From contig VDFB02373365.1 of NCBI GenBank assembly GCA_007258455.2, positions 223,113,353 to 223,177,352 on the forward strand: DNA of 64,000 bases, given 5' to 3'. The notes beneath the pieces were generated by a model. The model was not told the origin of the DNA. It saw only the letters and a program-made list of their open reading frames with translations, and did not search any database. Of the stretch, positions 24,276 to 36,200 are shown in pieces; the first letter of the stretch is position 1, and each line of letters begins with the position of its first letter. The DNA comes from Sequoia sempervirens. Taxonomy: Eukaryota; Streptophyta; Pinopsida; Cupressales; Cupressaceae. A program made the translations under genes and the position numbers.

Positions 24276-27200
24276 GTAAAACATGATGCTGGAATTTTTT
24301 CCCGTATTTTTCATATAATAATATTCTTTGTTGGGGTACAACATTACATAAGTGTGGGTGTTGGGCTTTATTGTTAGGCATGATTTTCTTTTTTATAGAG
24401 CATTTTGGGATGCTAGGATATAGGATTAGGCACGATTCTATGCCTGGTGGGACCATTAACAGTCAAAACAACTCCACCGGTGGATTTCGATCGTAAGTTA
24501 CTAACAAATTTGGTAATTCTCCTAGCTATTGATTTCTGAACTGAAAACATGAAGCATAGAAGGAAATTATCCCAAAGCCAAAGTCGATATGCTTCATCAC
24601 AAGGCATTTTGAAACCCTTAGCAAATTGAGAACTACCCTTTTGAATTTGTTGTAGGATTAGCCATGATATTGTAAATCCTTTCCCTTTTCTTATTCATTG
24701 GAGCATAGTACTATCTTTCATAATCTACATACAGTTAATAGTTCATAGAACACGTTAGACATAATATTACTGGCCTTACAAGTGGTATCTGGAACAAACT
24801 ACGAAGTATGAGTTCATTATCTATTCTGAATATGATCAGCTTCCACATCACAGTTGAATGAAACACCAAGTATGTTCATGTTCATGTAATCTTCTTTAAT
24901 GGTGTTTGTAGATTAATTTACTCTTAAAATACCCGTTTTCTATACTAGTTGTCTCAAGACATTCTTCAAACCCTGACTTAAAGGAATCCCCATGTTATGA
25001 ACAACACGTTGGATGTGTGACATCTCTTTCTAATGTTTTTGTGAATCTTCCTTACCATGGCTCCTCGTACCTCAATGCCAATCTGATGGACTATCAGGTC
25101 AGACTCATGATCTTTATGCAGCCCAGCGGTCTGTTTTCAATATCTTTTATCACATTTGAAAAACATCCTTGTCAACCTTTAAATCCTCTGAATAATCATA
25201 TCACCATTCTTCCTCTTCAGCTGGAGTGCATCTTGTCCGCTTCCTTTGTTGTCTCTATGCCCTTCCTACATTCCACAGAGCATTACACCTCCAAATAACA
25301 TTGTTCCCTCTCTGTTGTTGGCTTTGGTCAGCTTCTTTTGCACTCTGCAACTGCTTAGATGCCTTAAAAACCATCATTCTGCTCCCTCATAATGTTTTCT
25401 CCTTGGCTTATTCGACGAGGATCCTCTCTCTGCTATCTTCAGAAATACTAATAGGTTAAAGTCAAAGTTTATAGGCTCATCATCAATGAATAACTTCCTA
25501 CCAATTACTTAGCCTTGGATGACTTCATTGATTCTTCATCCTCATGTTCACTATTCACAGATTAAGATAGATGCCGATAGATTGCTCAAAGTCAGACTTT
25601 GTGTTGTAAATGAAGAAGGGTCTTGATATGCTTGTATTTTTTGTACTTTGTTTCACCTTGACTTTCATCAGGTGATGCTTGCTTACCATTTGTTTTGTAT
25701 GCTCATAAACTCAGACATACTTTGGGAAAGAAGCTACATTCTTCTAGTCAAGCAGAAGTGCCAACAAGTAGCAAGTGAGATATTTCCTGCTTATTGCTCC
25801 TTCTTCACCCTATCCGAATTAGAGTTGATATTTGATAGGAACAAAGCCCAACTATATCTCATCCCATTCAGTATTTTATTTATTTATTGGCAGATCCACA
25901 GACAAAACCATACACCTCTATTCAGTACCAATCTGCACAAGAGAAGGAAGACTACCAACCTCTCATAGACTAAAACTCAGTTGGCTTCTATCCTCCGTTC
26001 CTTTCAATTTTGGAAGTGGGATCAAAATGATTGCCTGCCCTCAATTTCCATAGTTTGCTCCTACTTTTTTTGCAACTTTAGAATATAGAGAATATATAAA
26101 ACAACCAAATTAGAAGATTTTTCCATTTTCATTTTGGCAATTCCCCAAAAATGTGAGATAGACCTAAACTGACACTATGGCAACCCTCTCATTAATGTAT
26201 TCCATGACTCATGGAGTTTGCATTGGTGAAGCAAAAATAATTGGTAGATAGACTCACCTCACTATTGCCGATTCAGGTAGGCTTTTCAATTGTTAAGTGA
26301 TGTAAAAGCTTGTACATGGATGGCGGTATTGGATTGGGACATTCTTGAAGACTGAGGATACACCGAGTCAGAAAGGGTCTTGACTTTTGAGCATTGGTTT
26401 CTAATTGTAATAATCTGTATCTGTGTTCTTACTAAATGTCTTTGTCATGAACTGCAATTTTGTGTTTTCATTATTAATTCAGTTTACAAACTTTACACGA
26501 ATAATGAATTTGAGTGAATTTGTTTTTAAATAATGTTTTTGGAAGAAGGTAATCTAGCCTTCATGCACTTATAACAGATTATCTGTTTAAGGATCTCTGG
26601 ATTTGTGATATTTAATTATTCTTGTCTTGATAATGAGTCTTGAAGGAGATCTGAAACATTAGTGCTATTTCTTTCCATACGTGTTTGTCCCCAAATCTCC
26701 TTTTGTAAATTACACGTAGCTCTCTAAAGTGAAATAACTGTATACCTTTTTTCATTGCAGGTTCGAGATTTGGACTTCGCTGTGGAGATTGTTGGCTCTG
26801 GAATTGTACGAGATTGTGATGGCCTTGCTTTGAGCTCCCGCAATGTGCGTCTATCCCCAAAGGAGCGAGAACAAGTATGTTTTTCCATTTCAAGGTTGTC
26901 ATAACATCTTTACTCTTATCTTTTGATATATGCATAGATGCTGATTTGTACAGGGGATACAATAGATAAGTACATATGTGCTCATTTGTAATGCTGCAGC
27001 CTGAATGTATTGATTGAGTTTAAAAAGCTTCTAACTGAATGTAAAATTTAAGAATGTAGAAAAGTGCAAAAGAAATAATGTAGTTGATCTCACTTTAGTA
27101 TTGTTAGTCTATTTTAATCCTTTGTTTTAAAATATGGACTAAAGCATCCAACGGTAAAAAATAAGATTTATGTTTAAACCAAACCACATCATTTCAGGAA

Positions 27201-30200
27201 GAAGTGGAGTGTTTCTCTCTCAAAAAGCTTTAGACTTAGTCAAACAACATGTTGCATGAGCTTTGGAGGGAGTTTGTTTTGGTAAGTGTTTCAGTTTAAT
27301 GAGGACAAGTCAAGCTTTTTAAGGTATTGATCATGTGTAGAACTCTTTGCATGAGTTTTTAGATTTCCACAATGCATCCAAGACTGTTCTTGTATGTAGC
27401 AGAGGGCTACAAAGGAGATCATGCTGAAATTTAAACCTTACATTTTGTTTTCACAAAATGGGGAGATGCATACAATGTTTCTTCTTCATTGTTTCAGTCT
27501 CAGCAGCCATGAGAACACTGTTTTAAGGTAGTTGTACATAGGAATGCATCCATAGCAAGTGAAAGGAGGCTTGATTGTATGGTCCTAGGGGATCATCATT
27601 TTCCAGCCATGCAAATTCATGCACGTGGAGTTCATCATGGGCAGGTCTGTTGTTCTTTTCTATTGAAGCCCTTGCATTGTCTTGAGGAGACCATGTAGAT
27701 TTTATCATATAGAATATAAAAACCATGCATGACCTTTCCCTACAGTTGTTTGTAAAGATCTCTGTGCTAGTACATGTATTTGCATGATGGAGGATAGTTA
27801 AAAATTCCTATAATGGTCAGAAGTTTCATCTGGGTTTCAATGGTTTTCAAAGTTTTGAATCAGTCTAAAAGAACATAGTAGGGTCAAGAAGAGTTGTGTG
27901 AGCCTATCCATTGGGAGGTATCAAGGGTTTCTTACAACTAATGATACAGGATAAGATATATGTGTTTATAGAAAACTCTGTTTTCCCTAGGAAGATTCAT
28001 CATTTCAAAAGATTTGATACCTAACTGGTGGATATGAGGATACTGGACTCCTCTTATGATGTATGGTCAGAATGCCATAGCTATCATTGAGTATCTCAGT
28101 GATCAATGGAACAAGCCTAACACTGATAGCATCAAAGATGAACTCACCATTGGGAAGGAAATTTTAAGGAAAAAGCAAAGGCATGTTTACTCAAGGTTCA
28201 TTTTACTGGATCGTCATCACAGTTCTAGTTACAGTTACCTTTCTCAGTGGTGTTCAATATTCTGTTGATTGGTTTTGGAATACCTAAATTCCATTGGAAA
28301 ACCTCAAAGAGGAATGGTACTGCCATTTCAAATTCTATCACTTGCATTTGACCACGTCAACTACTATGTTGACATGCCTATGGAAATAAAGAACCAAAGT
28401 ATTCCAGAGGACAGGTTTCAATTGTTATGGGATGTTGGTGGTAGTGCAGAAGTGCAACTTGTCGTAGACTTTGCAGAAGTCTATGCAGGATCCTCCTTTT
28501 ACCAGCGGAACTGGAAACTTATCACAGAACTTAGCACACCTGCACCTGGCTCTAAGGACCTCCACCTTTCTACCCAATATTCTCAGAGATTCTTTGTTCA
28601 ATGCATAGCTTGCTTTTGGAAGCTGCATTGGAAAACCTAAAAACAACAAGATCTGAACAATATCATTGAAAATTTGAAGCCCTGAATGCTGCAACAATTT
28701 TCCTTGGGGTCAGTAATTCTTCATCAGTTCAATCCATTGTTGTGGTAGAGTGAATTGTGTTCTATCATGGAACGTCAATTGTATATTCACCTCAAGCTGC
28801 TACTTCATTGGGTATGAATTCAACTATGAGTCCTATTATGCTAAGTTCACCATCTTCCATGTTAAAGATTTTTACTGTTTCACCTTCAAATAAACCACCA
28901 GGAGAGCTGAACCACACCCCTATGTCTCCATCGTCATCATCTGCAAACTCATCAGTTTATCCATGTATGAATGGAGCCTGGAAACAACCTAATGTACCAA
29001 CATTGCACCTTCCTGGTGGCAGTCTCCAAGATAGTTGTTTTAGGACATCACTTAATGTCAAAGACATGGGCTATTGAGGGATTGAGCAACTGTTCAAACT
29101 CAAAGGGCAACTTATAAGTGAACTCCCTCTTTTCACCCAATCTAGGATGAACTCTGTGACAGTCATGGGTAGGTCTAGGCTAATTAATAAAATAGGACAG
29201 TGGTATCATTGGAATTATGAAGGCTTCATATGAGGCAGGTAGACAGAGTTAAACAAAAGGACTGTGTATAGAGGCTTACAGTCAAAGGGCAGTTTAGTTC
29301 ATATGATGGCAACTTCACTGGCGACACACTGGGTAAACTCACATTAGTATGTGATGATAACTATATTACAGTTGATGGAGATGCTAGTCTTGCATTTTCT
29401 GGAAGACATTTATGGCCAATTTAGAGCTTTTGGCTGGAATACTATTGCAGTTGATAACATGCATGAAGACAAGTGATCTCCTAAGAACCAAGTGACAGTC
29501 CCCTAACTGGTAATTTAGTATGCAAGGATCAATATTGAGGTTAAGAATCAGTTAGTGATCTCAACTAGAGCAGCTTGGTAGTCATTGTAAACATAAATGA
29601 CAGAGCCAAAAGGGATAGCAGTAACATGCAATAAGAGTTTGACAGTGATATGAATGATGCACAGAGTGGACCATACAGTGGATAAGGCATATGGTGAACA
29701 TAGCACATCTCAGAGACCTGAGGTTAACCTTATACCGGCCTTTGCCAAAGAATTTCTTGACAAGTTAATGACTGATGAAAAATGTCTTTCTCCTAATATT
29801 TCTGTTGTTGAACACCTCAAGTTGTAGAGCTAGATGCACCTGAATATCTTGGAAATGTTAAAGATGATACCTACAATGATGATCTATGGTGTGGCGAGTC
29901 TGATGAATGTAGCCCCAAAATCACAGTCACTATGAGACTCAAGGGGCAGCAAGTAAGTGACAGTCCTCTCAAAATCACATAGACAGAGATAAAAGCCTTT
30001 AGGCATCATGCAGACCTTTGAACATGACAGTGGCAGGCTACTGTAGGTAGCTAAGAATGCAGTGTCAACAAGTCAAGGTGATTCATTATGATGACAGGGT
30101 TAGCCAACTCATTAATATGACTGTGTTGCAAAACATTATGGAAAGTGAGAGGGCAGTGAGACTATAGATCTATAGTATGCAATAAGGACAGTCTAAAAGG

Positions 30201-33200
30201 TCTGTGCATAATCATTAAGATGACAGTCATAAGAAATCCTAAATGAGTAAAAAGAGGACAGTAGACTGATGTTTAAGACAGAGACATATGACAGTAGAAG
30301 GGGCATGAACATCTATCAAATCATTATAGAAAATGGAATTTCATCAAAGGTTGTAGTTGTAAATGCCCTGGTATACATGATGAAGACAGATGTTGAAAGG
30401 GTTATGAAGACACCTAAGTACAGTTAAGAGAATTGACAGTTAGAAGAGGACAGTGGATCCTTGACAGATGCAAGGACAGTCACTATGACCCTGAAGATAC
30501 CAATGACGCAGATGAGAAGAAAGGTCAAGATAGACTTATTCTTCCCATTTCTGTATGTGATGGCATAATTGGCGAGGAAGGAGCTATTAGCAGGTTGCCA
30601 AATGGAAACGATGGTAGGTCATAATTGTGATCAAGTTTGAGAAGTTTATAGCTTTTACAAGACACACCCATAGTGTCCCTTGAAAGAAGTACAAGAAGGG
30701 GGCTCATTCTGGTGGTATCCCCATGGCTGAGTATCTATTTACTTGCAGCCTTTTGTCATCATAGTTCTATCACATGTGTATTTTTAATTTTTTAACTCAT
30801 ATGTTCTATTGGCAAGCTTTGCTTTTATAATTTATAAAATTGTAATTTTGTATTGACTTTGTCTTGAATTTCAATAAATTGTGAGTTTTGTGCCCTCTTT
30901 AGATGAGCAGATACAAACTCCTTTATCCCCTTAGTTATATACAACTAGTTGGCAGCCAAAAAAGATAGGAGTTGGTATGTGCATTCCAACTTGCACCTCT
31001 TCTCAAACAAACAAGTACAATAAGTGGATGATAAGGCATTGGCCACTTAGTATTGCTCTTTTCTGAGCATATGTAAATTGTATCGATCATTTAATTTTAA
31101 CATTTGACATTGGATTATCAATTATTAGCTGTGATATGTATTCAATTTTGTATATTTTGTGCAAATTAAGGATTTCTTAATATTTTTTTATATGACCATA
31201 GCTAGCTGTACCGAACTTGGGTACAAAAAGAAGGCAAACCGCCATACTCAAACTGGCAACTTAGATCTCTATTGGAGGATGGATCTCTTGCTTGCAGTCA
31301 AGAAACTTGATGAAAAGGCGATGCAAGTCTAATCTCCTTGAAAGATGTGTTACCAACATGGCTAAATTTTTCAGGCTCAGAAGAACAGAAATCAACAACA
31401 AAAGGATTGCTTCCTTTATGTGATTGAAAAATTTAAATACCTCCAACAAAGGATGGAGGCCATTGAACATCTTTTCACTTCTAATAAAGCCAAAATAAAA
31501 CTGATCTAACACCTACAAGAGCAGTGTATTTGTGCCCAAGAGTCAAGCAACCCACCTAAGAGCTTTGTTGAAGCAACTCTTAAGGGTAATGAGTGGAACT
31601 ATAGGTTATACAAGCCCCAGGCAAGGCCCTCGACTTGCTTGGCAACCCCTAGAATTAACCTAATATTCAATGTAGGATACTCCTAATGGTTAACTTGTGA
31701 AGGCCTTCCCAAGTATGACCTAAATGGAAACATTTACTAATACATCTGTTGTCCATTGTCGCCTTGCTTATCTATTGGTTGGACAATTTTCTTCATATAC
31801 GTGTTTTGACTATGTTTTGGTGACTGTTGACACTTTGTGCCACCCTTGTTTTCCCATTGTTGATAACCGATCTGGGGTAAGACATAATGGGTCACCGTGA
31901 TGTTTTTTTTCTGTGGCTATGTGTTTACCTCTATGTTCCACGGCCTTTTGGGGACGGGGACGGGGGGATGCGTTTCTGGGACGTTTCCTAGGGGCCCATT
32001 TTTAGGGGATGGTAGGGGATGGCGACATACAAAATACATATATATATATATATGATTTTTTCAAAATTTATTAATATATTATAGACAGAGAGAGGGAAAG
32101 AGAGATATATGTCAATAAATTAATAATTGATAGCAACAATATCAATATATAAATAAATCGCGAGAGTAGTAGTATAACAACATAATAAATGTCATTAAAG
32201 CATTATAAAATTTATCATAGCAATATCAAACATCAATAAAACCATGGTCTATCAATATCCAAATGTTTCAAACATGCATCCAAAAGTCTCAAAGTTCAAA
32301 CATGAAAATCAAAATACTAAATACTGTTACCTTCATGATTCTCAATCCATAATTGCAAAATTTGTTTATGTCTTAAGGAATTTTGGCAAAGTAGCTCTTA
32401 GACAAACCTTTTTGGTAGGTTCATGTTGGCGTAAAATCTAACACCTCTGGAGTGCAGGTTTGTACGGACAGCTATGTACACTACGCAATGAGTGCTCTTC
32501 AAATTAGGAGGGGAAGCTCCCTCGTTGTGCTGGAATGCGTGGAAAAGAAAAGTAGTCTAAGTCCTATCTTTTTGTTCTCAGCTGGAAGAGGCACAAGGTT
32601 AAGAAAACCAAGAACGTTGCAGCTAAGGATTTTCTGGTTTTGCAGATCATTAACTACAACTAAGCTATCTACTTTAAATCTATCCAATTTCCTCAAAAGC
32701 GAGCATGAGGAAATGGAGCAGGTTGACTATCGCATAAACGAGTTTAGATTCTCTACTTGAAGGCAGGTGGCGCATCTATCAGCTCAATCTAGACAAGTTT
32801 ATTGGGCACAAAACAGATTTGAGAATTTACCATGACAATCTTATGAAACCCTATGTGGCATAACACTTGATCATAATAGTAAAGACTCATAAAACAGATT
32901 TATCATCACAATCTCACGAAACCCTATGTGGTATAACACTTGATCGTAATGATAAAAGATTCACAAAACAGATTTATCTAAACTATGGGAAGAATTTACC
33001 ACGCCAATCTTATGAAACCCTATGTGGCATAACACTTTATCAAAATAGTAAAGACTTCACAAAACAGATTTATCATCCCAATCGCATGAAACCCTGTGTG
33101 GCATAACACTTGGATCAAAATGATAAAGATTCACAAAACAGAAAGAATTCACCATTACAATTGCATGAAACCCTATGCGGCATAACAATTAATCGTAATA

Positions 33201-36200
33201 GCGAAGACACATGAACAAATACCAAAAGAGCAATATTGAGGGCAAGGTAGGCGCAACATATATTTCTCTCTCAAGCAAAAGTTAATTACAAATGAGCAAA
33301 AGCTCTTATTTATATACATCAAGGTGTAGGTAACCCTAAAATCACCTTGTGTTAATTCATGTCTAAAATGCATGCAAGATTAATTATTTAAACCCTAATG
33401 AAATAAACTATACAGTTAACTGGAAAGCTACCATCAGTTAACCAGTACAAATAAGCTAAATGGACCATGCAAAGCATGCACGTCCTTATTTAAAGCAAAG
33501 TTAACTGGACACTACCTTCAGTTAACTGGAAACCCTAACCCTAACTCCTGTGTTGATAATTCCAAGGACGAGATAAGCATGTGTTAAGTCAGCAAGTAAA
33601 CTCAAGACTAAAAGTCGAGTTAATTGCTGCTCATGACTCAATCCTCGAAATTAACTGCAGGTTCCAACTGGCAGATCACTCCATGTCATCTCGGTCTAAC
33701 ACTTTGACCAAGAACTCATCAATCTCTCTGTCATCTGGCACTTTGATGCTGTCCAAAAATAATAATCTGCTTCTTCAATTCTCAGCCACTTTCCTTGACT
33801 GTATGCATACATTCTTTAACATTTTCAGTCGCCTTCTTGAAATTCGCTGAAATTACTGAAAATGTGATTAGAACCTCCATCAAGATATCATAAACATGCT
33901 TTTGAAACTCAGTTTGTACAACCTCGAGATCAGCGTAGGTACCATTTTCACGAAGATAATTGCACAAGATCTGAGTGACTTTGGCGGCTCCGTAAATGAA
34001 GTGATCTCTGTTTCTTTTGCAGCCTAATGCTTCATTGTCAGCTGCTCTGATGAAAACCTAAATTAAGACCGATTTGGTCTTGAATTCAGTCTAGTTGAAC
34101 CACCTTCTAAAAAACTTGCCCGTTGACTGTGAACACGGCTATGTTCTGACAACTTTCTGAAGAGGCTAACAATGGCTCCTGGTGAGGCTAAAAATCCTTG
34201 TTGGAGGATAATTTTCACCAAAAATTTTGAGACATGGGTTTTGTCTAGAAAATGATTCCAAGACAACCCACAACGTCAAAATTGTGAAAAAACGCCGTTT
34301 AGCCTAACATGCAAAGACTTTTCAGTCGAGAACTGCAGGGGTTTTTAGAGCTTCTCGGGGCAATTTTTCATGAGAAAATCTGGAACATGGGTTTTGTGCA
34401 CAACGGAATTCTGGACAAACCCAGATGATGCGATTTTCAAAAAGATGTGTTTTTGGCCCACATGCAAAGAAATCTTCGGAAAAAAAGCATAGAGCTTTAG
34501 AATGAAGGCTGCGGGGCAATTTTCTCGAAAAAATCTAAGACATGGGTTTTGCTGCTGATGCTGAAATATGCAAACTCAGATGGTCAGATTCTGAATATTT
34601 TGCCGTTTTCTTTGACATGGGAAGAAATCTAAGACGAGAAATAGAAGAAATAAGACAGAAGATAGAAAGTTTTGCTTGTCTGCTTCTGAAAAATTCGCCA
34701 ACTTCTTCCTTGGAACTTGATGAAACCTGCATGCAAAGTGAAAATAAAGTCTAGAATCGCCTTCCTCTGAACAATTTGAACTCGTTGCTATGAAGAATGC
34801 TGAATTCGGACACCTGTAGCACCTTTAGCTTGCTGCTCGCTTAAGAAGAATGTAGACTTCGAAGCTTGAAATGAAGAAATAATGGACGCTAAGGCTGAAA
34901 TAAATAGGCTTTCATCATTGAAATTCGCATAAAGCACTAAAGCTTGAAAAATGGCGCTTGGCTTCTAATTGGACCTCATTTTAGTTAACTAAAACTAAAA
35001 TATGCTAAATAAAGCACCATGCTTTAGGGTTTTCCCTTTTCAATCTTCAGTTAACAACTTCATGCGATTTTGACTTTAGTTGACATTCTTCATTGAATTC
35101 GCCATCCTTCACACTTGCTTTAAATTCACAATTTAGAACTAAAGCGTCCCTTTTGAGAACTCCAGTTGACAATCTTTGTTGAAAAGAATTCGCCAATTTC
35201 ATGCTTTAAATCTAAAAATAGCAACCCTTTCAAGACTTCAGTTGACATTCTTTCTAAAATGCGTAGCTTCACTAATTTATGCTTCATCAATAAAATCTAA
35301 ATATGGCGACCCTTTTGATAAGTTCAGTTAACACTCAAATGCGCCATACTTCACAAATTTATGCTTCACCATTCATGCCGTCCCTTCTAGAACATCAGTT
35401 GACACTCAATGAAGCGCCATCTTCACTAAAAACTTCACAATTGCAACCAAATTCGCCATGCATGTGAACTCCAGTTGACATTCACTGATAATCTTCAGTT
35501 AAGTTGACATGCAACCAAGTTAACTCAACATGCAAACTAGTTAACTCGACATGCGAACTGAAAGATCACTCCACATGCCAATATATGAACTGAAGATGAC
35601 AACCCAGAAAACGTTTAGTCTAACTACAGTCAGAACTCCAGTTAAGGCGTCCATTCAACTCACTTTCAAAAATTCAACTTTGAACTCTCAAGCGAATTCC
35701 AGACTTAGCCAAATTTCATGAAAATTTAAGCTAAAACCTCCTACCGGGACCTCTGCTCATCCTCCGACATCGTTGACCGACTCCGATTAGTCGGCCGACA
35801 GTGCATTGCAAAGTCGTAGTAAAACTGACCAAAAAGATATCTTGAGACTATGTAATTCATGTAAACCTATTAACGATCCGAAGGCTCAAAATCCAAGCGC
35901 CTTTTTCAAAAGCTGCGCTTTTTCTCAGACTTAGTCAAATTTTGACTTCTGCATTTCGTACGAAGGGAAAAATAAATCCTTCATAACTTTCATTTTATCA
36001 ACTTTCAGGACTGGATCTCAGGTTCACTGCGGAGCTGACTTCATTCCGAACGACAGTTGCAAAGGCACATTTCTCCAGAAAACATCATCTGAGGGGTGAA
36101 AAACAAGGGCGCCTTTTTGAAAAGTTGCTCTTTTTCCTCCAGACTTGGCCATTTCTGGAAATGATCAAAATAACGTAAAAACTCCGACTGCAAGCTGCAA

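Noticed and set aside
23709..24377. Single-exon 222-codon PANC-like gene
   Set aside because: The last 33 codons after Met 189 lack PANC similarity, and GTAAAA follows exactly where the conserved VRDLDF resumes at 26761.
24300..25970. Retroelement relic in PANC intron 1
   Set aside because: I tried several frames on both strands and found no pol or gag motif.
29680..30000. A fourth captured gene (frames [13 protein letters not shown] and [19 protein letters not shown])
   Set aside because: It looks coding-like but I cannot name a family, so it is not annotated as a gene fragment.
32813..33225. CRISPR-like array
   Set aside because: Whole units are repeated with drift and there are no unique spacers; it is a plain tandem repeat inside an LTR in plant DNA.
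33530..33550. Telomere-like CCCTAA repeats (also near 41190)
   Set aside because: Only two or three units, not a telomeric tract.
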